Origin: Leptolyngbya sp. FACHB-8
GTDB lineage: Bacteria; Cyanobacteriota; Cyanobacteriia; Elainellales; Elainellaceae
DNA length: 64,000 nucleotides
Reading direction: 5' to 3'
Assembly: GCF_014695575.1 (NCBI RefSeq)
Contig: NZ_JACJOO010000079.1
Location: 1-64,000 of the forward strand
Shown here: positions 9,922 through 18,975 of the stretch, one piece after another
How positions within the stretch are numbered: the first letter of the stretch is position 1
How the letters are laid out: the number at the start of each line of letters is the position of its first letter
Made by a program: the position numbers and the translations under genes
Notes under the pieces: generated by a model
What the model was told of the DNA's origin: nothing
What the model saw: only the letters and a program-made list of their open reading frames with translations
The model's database searches: none

Positions 9922-9960
9922 CCCGAATATACAGCCATAAACGCTGTATATTCGGGTTTT
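9922..9960 (+). terminator. Rho-independent terminator-like hairpin
   Basis: A perfect 14-bp stem with a 7-nt loop is followed by TTTT. It ends 23 bp before the trm1-like start, so it separates the polysaccharide genes from trm1 or forms part of the trm1 leader. Confidence 0.75.
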
Positions 9961-9982
9961 GTGCTGATTGGGAAGGGTAGAT

Positions 9983-11107
9983 ATGGCCCCTGAGGGTAAT
10001 GATGAAGCCGAGCACCAGGAAGGAAAAGCCCGGTTTCGCATAGGAGGTGCCTTCTACCGTCACCCAAGCTACCGGGCCCGAGATCTGGGAGTGTTGGCGG
10101 CTGCAGTTTATCGCGCCGAAGTCGGACGGCTGAGGGTGTTGGACAGCATGGCAGCCTGTGGAGTGCGATCGCTCCGTTACGCCCTGGAAAGTGAGGCTGA
10201 TTGGGTCTGGGCCAATGATGGCAATCCCGAGGTCGGCTCCATTCTCAGGAGAAACTTAGAGCAGGCGCTTCCTACAACGCGCTACCAAGTGACCGATCTG
10301 GATGCCAATCAAGTCTTTTTTGAATGCTATCGCCAGCGAGATTTTTACGATCTGGTAGATGTAGATGGCTTTGGCAGCGCTGCCCCTCATCTAAGTTCTG
10401 CTCTATGGGCGGTGGCGCTAGGAGGGCTACTTTATATTACGAGCACCGATGGACGAGCCATAGGAGGGCGATCGCCCCACTCCTCCCTCGCTGCCTACGG
10501 AGCCTATGCCCGCTCTCACCCCGCTGTGCATGAGCAGGGGTTGCGGTTGCTCATCGGTAGCGCCGCACAACTTGCCGCCTCCCGAGGGTTGGGTATCGTC
10601 CCCATTTTCTCCTGGTTTTGCGGTCAAACCTGGCGGGTAATGCTGCGACTGCAATCCCAAACAACCCTTTCAGAGACCACTTACGGCTTTCTTGGTTACT
10701 GCCATACCTGCGGCAATTACCAGACAATTTCCTGGCAGAAGTTAGGAAAGGCACGCTGTCCCAACGACAGCCACCCCTTTAGCCTCAGCGGGCCCATGTG
10801 GTTAGGGGCGCTGCATAGCGATCGTTACCTCACCGCCATGCAAACCCAGGCAGATACCTGGAACTGGACAACCACCCGCGAATTGCTCACAGTCATGCAG
10901 GATGAATCCGAGATGCCTCCCTACTTTTTTCCCCTGGGGGAAATCGGACGCCGGGGGAAATGTGATGTGGGAGAGCGATCGCACCTGATTCAAACCCTAC
11001 AATCCTGGGGTTATCGCGCCTGCCGCACCCACCTCAACCCCCAAGCCATCAAAACAGACGCCCCCCTAGAAGTTTGCATCAAAGCAAACAACACCACCCA
11101 AACCTGA
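9983..11107 (+). CDS. trm1: tRNA (guanine-N2-)-dimethyltransferase, Trm1 type
   Basis: SAM-dependent enzyme that methylates the N2 of a tRNA core guanine (G26 in archaea and eukaryotes; G26/G27 reported for the bacterial Aquifex enzyme). About 374 aa from the MAPEGN start (ATG at 9983; an upstream ATG at 9968 is possible). Visible family marks: N-terminal GAFYRHPSYRARDLGVLAA; SAM-binding VLDSMAACGVRSLRYALES; ANDGNPE; and DVDGFGSAAPHL (~125), equivalent to the Trm1 catalytic DPFGSP box. A C-terminal CHTCGNY with a later Cys resembles the zinc site. Trm1 is rare in bacteria apart from cyanobacteria and Aquificales. The gene stands alone and is convergent with the GH57 gene. Confidence 0.9.
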   Translation: MAPEGNDEAEHQEGKARFRIGGAFYRHPSYRARDLGVLAAAVYRAEVGRLRVLDSMAACGVRSLRYALESEADWVWANDGNPEVGSILRRNLEQALPTTRYQVTDLDANQVFFECYRQRDFYDLVDVDGFGSAAPHLSSALWAVALGGLLYITSTDGRAIGGRSPHSSLAAYGAYARSHPAVHEQGLRLLIGSAAQLAASRGLGIVPIFSWFCGQTWRVMLRLQSQTTLSETTYGFLGYCHTCGNYQTISWQKLGKARCPNDSHPFSLSGPMWLGALHSDRYLTAMQTQADTWNWTTTRELLTVMQDESEMPPYFFPLGEIGRRGKCDVGERSHLIQTLQSWGYRACRTHLNPQAIKTDAPLEVCIKANNTTQT

Positions 11108-11164
11108 TCAAAAACCCCACAGATGCGAAGCGGCCTAACACCACCCCTGCAAAACCTCCTTGTC

Positions 11165-11290
11165 TAACGTCAGTTCGGGATAAGCCGAACCGCCCATTAT
11201 TGCGTGCGCGACGCGCACGCAATAATGGGCTTTTTCGAGTGCCGCGCGAAGCGCGGCACTCGAAAAAGCCCTTAACCCGAACTGAGGTTG
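11165..11290. repeat. 126-nt three-way-junction element, copy 2 (inverted)
   Basis: Reverse-complement copy of the element at 1550-1675 and 36122-36247, with all helices intact. The two inner hairpins lie at about 11193-11229 and 11227-11271. It sits in a convergent gap between trm1 and the GH57 gene. The following 11291-11384 is G/C-rich (two short gggg/cccc-type inverted stretches) and noncoding. Confidence 0.9.
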
Positions 11291-11384
11291 TAGGGGGTCT
11301 GGGGGACGGGCTGTCCCTCCCCCAGTCGGGAGGTTTGGAGGGCGACGCGCCTCCAAGCAGGGTCCTTGCAACTTCTCCACTGAA

Positions 11385-11445
11385 TAGTCAGGACATGAGA
11401 AGGGAGTGAGTGCTTCGCACTCACTCCCTTCTCATGTCCTGACTA
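11385..11445. repeat. Perfect hairpin, 29-bp arms, TTC loop
   Basis: Perfect inverted repeat with a 3-nt loop (GCTTCGC at the tip), ending 6 bp before the GH57 stop codon. It is positioned to block transcription arriving from either convergent gene. No T run follows on either strand beyond a few bases. Confidence 0.95.
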
Positions 11446-11451
11446 AAATTC

Positions 11452-12939
11452 TCACGCTTTTATTGCATCCATGCCCCGCTCATACAAAGCCCGCGCATAA
11501 TCCGTCCAGACACCCTGGCCCCAATAGCGGAAGCAACTCGTTTGCAACAAAAGGTTATAGAGCAGAGCTCTCTGATATTCGGGAGTTTGGGCAACGCCAG
11601 CATCCGCTGCTAACGGCTCGTCAAATCGTTGATGAAAAGCAGCACTGAGCTGATTCATAGGTTCCAAAACGTTTTCGTAACCACGCACCCAGCTCAAATT
11701 ATCCGTCCACGATGCCCCATCCATATGAAAATGAGGATCGCTTTGCTGAAGGTCTTGAATAGTTCGGGCGATCGCCTCCGGACTCGCCTGCTCCGGTTCC
11801 ACTCGCTGCCAGATCTTATGCTGCTGCACCGCCTGACAGACCGGATAATCCTCAGGCTTCGCCCCAGCCGCTTCAATTAACTCCAGATACTCTGTACCAT
11901 TCATCGGCACCGTACCGTGAAGGCCGCCCCCCTGCTCGCGAATCTCATAGTGGATACGGAAAAAGTCGCGGGGAAACTCATTCATCATGACGCCGCCGTT
12001 TTCTCCATCCGCAATCTGGCTCACCAATGAGGGAACTTCCACAGATCCAACCGTCTGCCGCCCCCGGCCCTTCGCCTCAAAGTAGGGCTGCATCTGCGCC
12101 ACCAGCTTAGTATCCGAGCCCTGAGTTTTAATGAGAGCCGTAATACTGATAACTTCCCCGTGAGAATTGCGGGCAACCAGGCGATTGGGAATGTACTTCT
12201 GGTCATGGGGCAAACCATGCCCCTCCAGCGTCTCAACCGAATGCTCCTGCACCAGAAGCCACTGATAGCCACATTCCTTCAGAGCTTTGATGTACTCGTA
12301 AAGCGTGTCGGGGTGGTTGGGAAGATGCATCTCTGGCGGAGAGAAACCACGAACTCGGGCTAAAGCCTCGTAACCGAAGAGTGCCGCGAAGTAATGCTGC
12401 CACGCCTGAATATGTAGCTTGAGATCGGGGATCGGGGTGGAAGGAACGACGGCATGGCTCCACATCGTGCCCAGCCACTCCACATAGGGCTGGTATTGGC
12501 GATCGCACGTAATCCGCCTCAATTTTCCCAAAATGTCGTCCCGGTTCATCTGCCGTAGCCCCCACAGCAGGTTACCCGAATAGTCCAGCATGATGCGTGG
12601 ATTGCAGCCCTCATGCACCATCTGAGGAATAAAATCCCCCATGCGACCATAGCACTCGGCAAATACCCCCGCGTTGTGGTTATCCCCCTCGCCGGAATGC
12701 TCAAACATATACTGCAAATGACTGATCAGACTGCCCTCCCAACCCGCGGGGATCGTGGGTTGGTGCATGTGCAGAGCGCAGGCAAACCCAGCGGTGACGT
12801 TCTCCAATCGCTGATTCGTTATGGAGAGGAAGACGGGATCACAGGAATGGGTGACGGAGCGAATCCGCGCTTCCTCCCCGCAGATATTGGGCAGGCCGAA
12901 TCGAGTGTCCTCAAGAGGGGGAAGCGTAGTGGCAATCAT
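11452..12939 (-). CDS. Glycoside hydrolase family 57 protein
   Basis: About 495 aa, predicted cytoplasmic alpha-glucan-active enzyme. The GH57 region-1 motif HMHQPTIP is near residue 60; SPPEMHLPNHPD and the IADGENGGVMMNEFP segment fit the positions of the conserved catalytic Glu and Asp regions, but I cannot assign them with certainty. The specificity (amylase, glucanotransferase or branching enzyme) is not readable. Met at 12939 (MIATTLPPLEDT) is the better start; 12981 adds 14 residues with no support. Proximity to glgA (0.9 kb away, divergent) suggests a role in glycogen turnover, which is inference. A perfect hairpin adjoins the stop codon. Confidence 0.85.
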   Translation of the reverse strand: MIATTLPPLEDTRFGLPNICGEEARIRSVTHSCDPVFLSITNQRLENVTAGFACALHMHQPTIPAGWEGSLISHLQYMFEHSGEGDNHNAGVFAECYGRMGDFIPQMVHEGCNPRIMLDYSGNLLWGLRQMNRDDILGKLRRITCDRQYQPYVEWLGTMWSHAVVPSTPIPDLKLHIQAWQHYFAALFGYEALARVRGFSPPEMHLPNHPDTLYEYIKALKECGYQWLLVQEHSVETLEGHGLPHDQKYIPNRLVARNSHGEVISITALIKTQGSDTKLVAQMQPYFEAKGRGRQTVGSVEVPSLVSQIADGENGGVMMNEFPRDFFRIHYEIREQGGGLHGTVPMNGTEYLELIEAAGAKPEDYPVCQAVQQHKIWQRVEPEQASPEAIARTIQDLQQSDPHFHMDGASWTDNLSWVRGYENVLEPMNQLSAAFHQRFDEPLAADAGVAQTPEYQRALLYNLLLQTSCFRYWGQGVWTDYARALYERGMDAIKA

Positions 12940-13172
12940 GGTAGCTCTGACATAAAGGGGCTGAAGAAGCGCCGCCCCCATTGAGGATGCTTGTTACGGC
13001 TATTTGTATGGGCAAACCCAGAAAATAAGCGTTTCAAATGCACCCGCAGGGAGAGTAGTTGAGGGGGCGATCGCAGGGGATCGGCAACACCGACCTCCTA
13101 GCTGTGACTGTACCTGCAAGATCCTCAGATTGGGGAAGAGCTTAAGAATTTTTCCCGTTCGTTCCTCTGGAA

Positions 13173-13213
13173 TTTTTGATTTTGCGTATGCTTCGTGCAT
13201 GCAAAATCAAAAA
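13173..13213. repeat. Hairpin with decayed tip, related to 32289-32363
   Basis: A 13-bp perfect outer stem, then an inner segment with wobble pairs around GCTTCGT. The central 31 nt match the core of the perfect hairpin at 32289-32363 except for four transitions near the tip, suggesting an older copy. Confidence 0.75.
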
Positions 13214-13226
13214 ATGTAGGATTTAT

Positions 13227-13265
13227 GTGTTGTGGGTGGGGTGCTTCGCACCCCACCCACAACAC
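13227..13265. repeat. Perfect hairpin, 18-bp arms, TTC loop
   Basis: The arm is the same as in the hairpin at 22758-22804 (GTGGGT-GGG-TGC type). It lies in a divergent intergenic region, ~95 bp before the gene at 13360, so it cannot serve as a terminator of an immediately adjacent plus-strand gene. Confidence 0.95.
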
Positions 13266-13359
13266 GCTAGTGCTGAAATGCTTATGGATGAGATTGGCTG
13301 TCAAGAAAGCAACAGCCTGACAAAATAGAAAGCAGTCTTGCTCATTTCCGCTGGTTGCC

Positions 13360-13788
13360 ATGACCGTGTTTCCGAACTCCGGCCCCGCATTTCAACGCTT
13401 ACGCACTGTTCGCCTGGCGCTCCTTGATCTCCACAAGGCGCTGCTTAACTCTGAGCGCGCTACCTATGAGCAGTACTATGGCCGCATCCAAAACAACGCC
13501 CAATTCTTCAATCTCGTCATTGAGCATGAGTGGTTCGAGTGGCTGCGGCCCATGTCCCAATTCATCGTGCAGATGGACGACGTGCTGATGTCAAAAGAAG
13601 TGGTGCCTGCCGAGCAGGCAATCTCCCTCCTGGAACAGGCCCGTATGATGTTCCGCCCTGCGGAATTTGGCACGCCCCTCGAAAAAGGATATTTTCAAGC
13701 TATTCAGCGAGATCCTAATATCGCCTTGAAACACGCCTCTATTACTGAATTGCTGGCAGCGGGATCGGAACCATTACCCGAAGCTTAA
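13360..13788 (+). CDS. Conserved hypothetical protein, helical
   Basis: 142 aa, no signal peptide or TM segment. Predominantly helical and amphipathic: LRTVRLALLDLHKALLNSE, then YYGRIQNNAQFFNLVI and WLRPMSQFIVQMDDVL. I recall similar bacterial proteins of this length but no assigned function. The ATG at 13360 gives the whole compact domain. It lies 88 bp upstream of glgA in the same direction and could be co-transcribed with it; a functional link to glycogen is inference from position only. Confidence 0.75.
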   Translation: MTVFPNSGPAFQRLRTVRLALLDLHKALLNSERATYEQYYGRIQNNAQFFNLVIEHEWFEWLRPMSQFIVQMDDVLMSKEVVPAEQAISLLEQARMMFRPAEFGTPLEKGYFQAIQRDPNIALKHASITELLAAGSEPLPEA

Positions 13789-13876
13789 GCCGCGACACTC
13801 TTGTCAGTAATTCCGTAAACCTATAGTTTTTGTAAAGATAACAAAATGTTGCACCATCGCTAGGTAGGGAATCGCA

Positions 13877-15505
13877 ATGTATATCGTGCAAATTGCTTCC
13901 GAATGCGCCCCCGTCATTAAAGCGGGTGGACTAGGCGATGTCGTGTATGGCTTGAGCCGAGAACTCGAAGTGCGGGGCCATTGTGTCGAACTGATCCTGC
14001 CCATGTACGACAATATGCGCTACGACCACATCTGGGGGCTGCACGAAGCCTACCGGGATTTGTGGGTGCCCTGGTACGGTAGCACAGTGCACTGCTCTGT
14101 CTTCTGTGGCTGGGTGCACGGTCGCTTGTGCTTCTTCATCCGGCCTCACTCTGCCGACAATTACTTCGATCGCGGTTGCTACTACGGCTGCAAAGACGAC
14201 AACATGCGCTTTGCCTTCTTCAGCAAAGCTGCTCTGGAATTTTTACAACAAGCTAATAAAAAACCTGACGTTATCCATTGCCATGACTGGCAGACGGGTC
14301 TTGTTCCCGTGATGCTGTTTGAGATCTACAAGTGGAATGGCATGTGGCATCAGCGCGTGTGCTACACCATCCACAACTTTAAGCATCAAGGCTTTGGCGG
14401 CGTTGAGGTACTTTGGGCCACAGGCCTGAACCAGGAAGGCTATTACTTCCAGCCCGATCGCCTACAAGACAACTTCAACCCCTTCATTATCAACTACATG
14501 AAGGGCGGCATCGTTTACTCCAACCACGTCAACACCGTGTCGCCTCACCATGCCTGGGAAGCTCGTTTCTCGGAAGAGGGATGCGGCTTGCAAAGCACTC
14601 TGGAGCAACACCACTATAAGTTTGGCGGCATCCTGAACGGAATTGATTACAACATCTGGAATCCCGAACTCGATACCTATATCCCCTATCCTTACGGCCC
14701 TGAAACGTTTGAGGTCAAACAACTCAACAAGAAGGCGCTACGAGAACGGTTGGGGCTGCCTGATGACCCCAGCAAGCCAATCGTTTGCTACATCGGCCGC
14801 CTGGATGGGCAAAAAGGGGTGCATCTGGTGCATCACTCTATGTACTATGCCCTGAGTCGAGGGGCACAATTTGTGCTTCTGGGCTCGGGAACGGAAGCCA
14901 GTATTAATGACTGGTTCGGCCATGAAAAAGAATTTCTCAGCACCAACCCCAATATTCATTTAGAACTGGGCTTCAACGAAGAGCTGTCGCATTTAATCTA
15001 TGCGGGAGCTGACATGATTGTCGTTCCTAGCAATTACGAGCCCTGCGGCTTAACCCAAATTATCAGCCTAAAATATGGCACTGTACCCGTTGTTCGGGGT
15101 GTGGGCGGTTTAGTCAACACCGTGTTTGACTGGGATTACGACCAGCAACACTCACCCGAGGAACGCAATGGTTTTGTGTTCTATCAATCGGATAATGTAG
15201 CGTTGGAATCGGCTCTGGGTCGTGCTATTGACCTCTGGTACAATGCCCCCGACTACTTCCAGAAGTTAGCGTTGCAAGGCATGGCCTACGACTACTCCTG
15301 GCGGGATCCCGGTGAGAAATATGTGGGGATCTACGAATTTATTCGCGATAAGTTTGAATTCCCGGCTCCCGAACCCGAACCTGAAGCGACTGACGCGGAT
15401 GGGGCGATCGCTGACCCAGATGCTACAACTTCCAGCGCAGAACTCCCGATTGCTGAGTTAGATGCAACAGATTCTGACGCAGAACCGGCGATCGCTGAAG
15501 AGTAA
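13877..15505 (+). CDS. glgA: Glycogen synthase (ADP-glucose), GT5
   Basis: Elongates alpha-1,4-glucan from ADP-glucose. 542 aa. The N-terminal KAGGLGDVV (K15-region, ADP-glucose binding) is present; GT5 features continue with HCHDWQTGLVP, YTIHNFKHQGFGG and the C-terminal lobe PSNYEPCGLTQIISLKYGTVP with the conserved E/C. The N-terminal MYIVQIASECAPVIK and the overall sequence resemble the second cyanobacterial isoform (GlgA2-like) rather than GlgA1; this assignment is from memory. Unusual is a ~45-residue acidic Ala/Asp/Glu/Pro-rich tail after residue 495, with repeated DAT/AIAE units, probably disordered. It ends in a strong hairpin at 15531-15579. Confidence 0.95.
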   Translation: MYIVQIASECAPVIKAGGLGDVVYGLSRELEVRGHCVELILPMYDNMRYDHIWGLHEAYRDLWVPWYGSTVHCSVFCGWVHGRLCFFIRPHSADNYFDRGCYYGCKDDNMRFAFFSKAALEFLQQANKKPDVIHCHDWQTGLVPVMLFEIYKWNGMWHQRVCYTIHNFKHQGFGGVEVLWATGLNQEGYYFQPDRLQDNFNPFIINYMKGGIVYSNHVNTVSPHHAWEARFSEEGCGLQSTLEQHHYKFGGILNGIDYNIWNPELDTYIPYPYGPETFEVKQLNKKALRERLGLPDDPSKPIVCYIGRLDGQKGVHLVHHSMYYALSRGAQFVLLGSGTEASINDWFGHEKEFLSTNPNIHLELGFNEELSHLIYAGADMIVVPSNYEPCGLTQIISLKYGTVPVVRGVGGLVNTVFDWDYDQQHSPEERNGFVFYQSDNVALESALGRAIDLWYNAPDYFQKLALQGMAYDYSWRDPGEKYVGIYEFIRDKFEFPAPEPEPEATDADGAIADPDATTSSAELPIAELDATDSDAEPAIAEE

Positions 15506-15530
15506 CAGATTCAATCTGTGTAGACACAAT

Positions 15531-15579
15531 CACACCCTGGAAGCCCGTTTCCTTCAAGAAAATGGGTCTCCAGGGTGTG
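15531..15579 (+). terminator. Terminator-like hairpin after glgA
   Basis: Roughly 20-bp arms with two or three mismatches and an 8-nt loop, beginning 25 bp after the glgA stop. There is no clear T run. It also precedes purB by 47 bp. Confidence 0.65.
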
Positions 15580-15625
15580 TCCGATCCAGTAGTAAAATAT
15601 ATCGGTTGTTTTCAGTGACTGAGCC

Positions 15626-16921
15626 TTGATTGAGCGCTATACTCTGCCCGAAATGGGCGACTTGTGGACAGACGAATACAAATTTAAGACATGGCTCCAG
15701 GTGGAGATTGCAGTCTGCGAGGCGCAGGCAGAGTTAGGCTACATCCCCCAGGAAGCTGTCGACATTATCAAAGAAAAAGCAGCCTTTGATGTCAAACGCA
15801 TTTTGGAAATCGAGGCCGAAGTGCGCCATGACGTGATCGCGTTCCTCACCAATGTGAACGAGTACGTGGGCGAACCCGGACGCTACATCCACCTGGGCAT
15901 GACCAGCTCCGATGTGCTGGATACGGCTCTCTCGCTGCAAATGGTGGCCAGCCTGGATGTGATTGTAAATCATGTGGAAGCCCTAATTCAGGCCATCCGT
16001 TACCAGGCTCAACAGCACCGCGACACCGTAATGGTGGGGCGTTCCCATGGGATTCATGCAGAGCCGATCACCTTTGGCTTCAAGCTGGCGGGTTGGTTGG
16101 CAGAAATGCTGCGGCATCGCGATCGCCTCTGCCGCCTCCACAAAGAAATTGCAGTGGGCCAGATCTCCGGTGCTGTGGGCACCTACGCCAACATTGACCC
16201 CAAAATCGAAGCATTGACCTGCCAGAAGCTTGGGCTAGAGCCCGATCCTGCTTCAACTCAGGTGATTTCGCGCGATCGCCACGCCGAATTCCTGCAAACC
16301 CTGGCTCTAGTAGGCGCATCCATCGAGCGTTTCGCCGTTGAGATCCGCAACCTCCAACGCACCGACGTGCTGGAAGTAGAAGAGTTCTTCTCTAAAGGTC
16401 AGAAGGGCTCCTCCGCCATGCCCCACAAGCGCAACCCTATTCGCTCTGAGCGATTGACAGGAATGGCGCGGATTCTGCGAGGCCATGCCATGGCCTCGTT
16501 GGAAAACGTTGCCCTCTGGCACGAGCGGGATATTTCCCACAGCTCGGTTGAGCGTGTTGCTCTGCCCGACTGCTGCATTCTGCTGCACTTCATGTTGGTG
16601 GAAACTACCGACCTGATCAAGAATCTGCTGGTCTACCCCGAAAACATGCAGCGCAATATGTACGTGTATGGCGGAGTAATCTTTAGCCAGAAAGTGCTGT
16701 TGGCTCTTGTGGGCAAAGGGCTCAGCCGAGAGGAAGCCTACAGCATCGTGCAATCCAACGCCCATGCGGCATGGAACCGCCCCGAAGGCGACTTCCGCGC
16801 CCTGATCTCGAAGGATGAGCGAGTTACGGCCAACCTCTCCCCCGAAGAGATCGCCCATTGCTTCGATCCTGCCGAGCAACTGAAAAACCTGGATGTCATC
16901 TATCAACGACTCAACATCTAA
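15626..16921 (+). CDS. purB: Adenylosuccinate lyase
   Basis: Fumarase/aspartase superfamily enzyme of purine synthesis: splits SAICAR to AICAR and adenylosuccinate to AMP, releasing fumarate. 431 aa, normal for the shorter bacterial type. A TTG start is needed at 15626 to give the conserved MIERYTLPEMGDLW N-terminus; no ATG is available upstream in frame near it. Motifs: GMTSSDVLDTALSLQ, RSHGIHAEPITFG and the superfamily signature GSSAMPHKRNP. It is a monocistronic plus-strand gene, 140 bp before the JAMM gene; nothing recognisable lies in that gap. Confidence 0.96.
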   Translation: MIERYTLPEMGDLWTDEYKFKTWLQVEIAVCEAQAELGYIPQEAVDIIKEKAAFDVKRILEIEAEVRHDVIAFLTNVNEYVGEPGRYIHLGMTSSDVLDTALSLQMVASLDVIVNHVEALIQAIRYQAQQHRDTVMVGRSHGIHAEPITFGFKLAGWLAEMLRHRDRLCRLHKEIAVGQISGAVGTYANIDPKIEALTCQKLGLEPDPASTQVISRDRHAEFLQTLALVGASIERFAVEIRNLQRTDVLEVEEFFSKGQKGSSAMPHKRNPIRSERLTGMARILRGHAMASLENVALWHERDISHSSVERVALPDCCILLHFMLVETTDLIKNLLVYPENMQRNMYVYGGVIFSQKVLLALVGKGLSREEAYSIVQSNAHAAWNRPEGDFRALISKDERVTANLSPEEIAHCFDPAEQLKNLDVIYQRLNI

Positions 16922-17060
16922 GTTTTTGGGGTCTACAAGTCATTACCTCTGGTTGAGTCCGGTAGCTTATCGCCCTGCCTCTTCCCCATGAGCCCCCCAG
17001 ACCTGTTACGCTGGTAACCTATCTGCCCTATGGCATAGGGTCAAGGCAAACAATCGTGTT

Positions 17061-17573
17061 ATGACTCTCCACCTTTCCGCGGCTCAGTTTCAGCAAATTC
17101 GGCGCCACGCTGAGGGAACGTATCCAGAGGAATGCTGTGGACTGCTACTCGGCACATTGCAGCCCGACCTAAAAACGATGGTGTCTGAGGTTTGGCCGGT
17201 GCAAAATGCCTGGGATGCCAGTTTGGTCAGTGAGTATGGGTTGCCTGATCCCTCTACGGCACCTCATAGTCGGGGCGATCGCTATTGGGTTGACCCCAAA
17301 GACTTGCTAAAGGCTCAACGCTATGGTCGTGAACAGCAGATCGATGTCGTTGGGATATATCACTCCCACCCCGATCATCCGCCTAAGCCGTCGGAATGCG
17401 ATCGCCAAATGGCCTGGCCCCGGTATAGCTATTTAATCCTTTCTGTACAGAAGGGCGATGTTTGTGATTTTTCATCCTGGACCCTTGACGAGCAGCATCA
17501 ATTTCAACTAGATCCGCTTATTATCCAGGATGGAATTGACATACCAGAGCCTTTCGAAATACCCCTGGCTTAA
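17061..17573 (+). CDS. JAMM/MPN+ metallopeptidase (Mec-like)
   Basis: 170-aa zinc peptidase of the M67 type. The conserved glutamate is in the EECCGLLLG segment (residues ~20-28). The zinc site reads HSHPDHPPKPSECD, i.e. H-x-H-x10-D with the expected serine, so the active site is complete. The gene lies 60 bp upstream of a MoeZ-like E1/rhodanese gene. In Mycobacterium tuberculosis a JAMM peptidase (Mec) removes cysteine or glutamate from the ubiquitin-like sulfur carrier CysO, which MoeZ activates. The same pairing here suggests maturation or release of a ThiS/MoaD/CysO-type sulfur carrier. No carrier gene is in the window. The ATG at 17061 directly opens the domain. Confidence 0.88.
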   Translation: MTLHLSAAQFQQIRRHAEGTYPEECCGLLLGTLQPDLKTMVSEVWPVQNAWDASLVSEYGLPDPSTAPHSRGDRYWVDPKDLLKAQRYGREQQIDVVGIYHSHPDHPPKPSECDRQMAWPRYSYLILSVQKGDVCDFSSWTLDEQHQFQLDPLIIQDGIDIPEPFEIPLA

Positions 17574-17633
17574 TCCGTCTCCTTCCCTGTTCTCTTGCCC
17601 CCGAATGTCCCTATCGTTTTCCTCAACGGTTCT

Positions 17634-18809
17634 ATGCTGAATCCAAATTTAGACGAGATCCAGCTTACAAAAGACGATTACGAACGCTATTCGCGTCACC
17701 TCATTCTGCCCGAGGTCGGCGTTGATGGGCAAAAGCGTCTTAAAGCTGCTAGCGTACTGTGCATTGGTACAGGCGGTTTAGGTTCTCCCTTGCTGCTGTA
17801 TTTGGCGGCTGCAGGGATTGGTCGTATTGGAATTGTGGACTTTGATGTAGTCGATAATTCCAACCTGCAACGTCAGGTCATCCACGCCACCTCCTGGGTC
17901 GGCAAACCCAAGATTGCCTCCGCGAAAAACCGCATTCTAGAGATCAATCCCCATTGTCAGGTTGATCTCTACGAAACGATGCTCAGCTCTGAGAATGCAC
18001 TGGATATTGTCGAACCTTACGATATCGTCGTTGATGGCACCGACAACTTTCCCACCCGCTATCTGGTAAACGATGCCTGTGTTCTGCTAAACAAGCCTAA
18101 CGTTTACGGTTCGATCTTCCGCTTCGAAGGGCAGGCCAGCGTCTTCAACTACCAGGATGGCCCGAACTATCGCGACCTTTACCCCGAACCCCCGCCACCC
18201 GGAATGGTTCCCTCCTGCGCCGAAGGTGGCGTGTTAGGAGTGCTGCCCGGTGTAATTGGCACCATTCAGGCAACGGAAACGGTAAAGATCATTCTGGGAA
18301 CAGGCAGTACTCTGAGCGGTCGCCTGTTGCTATACGATGCCTTGAACATGAAGTTCCGTGAGTTGAAGCTGCGGCCCAACCCGGTCCGTCCCGTGATCGA
18401 AAAGCTGATCGATTACCAGGAGTTCTGTGGTATTCCTCAAGCGAAAGCAGCGGAAGAGGCCGCAGCGGCTGAGACCTCCGAAATGAGCGTCACGGAACTG
18501 AAGCAACTGCTCGACAGTGGTGTTGATGACTTCCTGCTGCTGGACGTACGGAACCCTAACGAGTACGAGATTGCTCAAATTCCTGGTGCTGTGCTGGTGC
18601 CCCTGCCCGACATTGAAAACGGCGATGGGGTTGCTAAGGTTCAGGAAATGCTCAACGGCCATCGACTTGTCGTTCACTGCAAGAGTGGTATGCGATCGGC
18701 GAAGGCGTTGTCCATCCTGAAGGAAAAGGCCAACATCGAAGGCACCAACGTCAAAGGCGGTATCCTGGCCTGGAGCCGTGAAGTTGATTCTTCAGTTCCC
18801 GAATATTAA
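17634..18809 (+). CDS. MoeZ-like E1 adenylyltransferase with C-terminal rhodanese domain
   Basis: 391 aa from the ATG at 17634 (a TTG at 17595 would add 13 residues). The E1 domain, residues ~1-260, has the ATP-binding GTGGLGSPLLLYLAAAGIG and the VPSCAEGGVLG segment with the catalytic cysteine. The rhodanese domain, ~290-391, has active-site HCKSGMRS. It activates the C-terminus of a sulfur carrier protein and transfers persulfide sulfur to it (molybdopterin, thiamine, cysteine or thiolation pathways). Both CxxC zinc pairs of E. coli MoeB are missing: the first site reads GPNYRDLYPEPPPP and the second LRPNPVRPVIEK. The same loss is known in mycobacterial MoeZ, supporting that assignment. It forms an operon with the upstream JAMM peptidase. 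Confidence 0.92.
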   Translation: MLNPNLDEIQLTKDDYERYSRHLILPEVGVDGQKRLKAASVLCIGTGGLGSPLLLYLAAAGIGRIGIVDFDVVDNSNLQRQVIHATSWVGKPKIASAKNRILEINPHCQVDLYETMLSSENALDIVEPYDIVVDGTDNFPTRYLVNDACVLLNKPNVYGSIFRFEGQASVFNYQDGPNYRDLYPEPPPPGMVPSCAEGGVLGVLPGVIGTIQATETVKIILGTGSTLSGRLLLYDALNMKFRELKLRPNPVRPVIEKLIDYQEFCGIPQAKAAEEAAAAETSEMSVTELKQLLDSGVDDFLLLDVRNPNEYEIAQIPGAVLVPLPDIENGDGVAKVQEMLNGHRLVVHCKSGMRSAKALSILKEKANIEGTNVKGGILAWSREVDSSVPEY

Positions 18810-18845
18810 GTCTGTTAATAGCTGAATAATTCAGCTTTATCTTTG

Positions 18846-18872
18846 GGCTACTCCATGGAGTAGCCTTTTTTT
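18846..18872 (+). terminator. Rho-independent terminator of the JAMM-MoeZ operon
   Basis: The palindrome GGCTACTCC/GGAGTAGCC is followed by seven T, 37 bp after the stop codon. Confidence 0.9.
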
Positions 18873-18975
18873 GTGGGTGAGGGCGATCGCCTCCCTCACT
18901 GCTTCGCGTATCGTGCAAGCACTGGTCGGTAAGGCAAGTTTTACCAACTGCTTATAAGCCTATAGGAAGCTAAAA

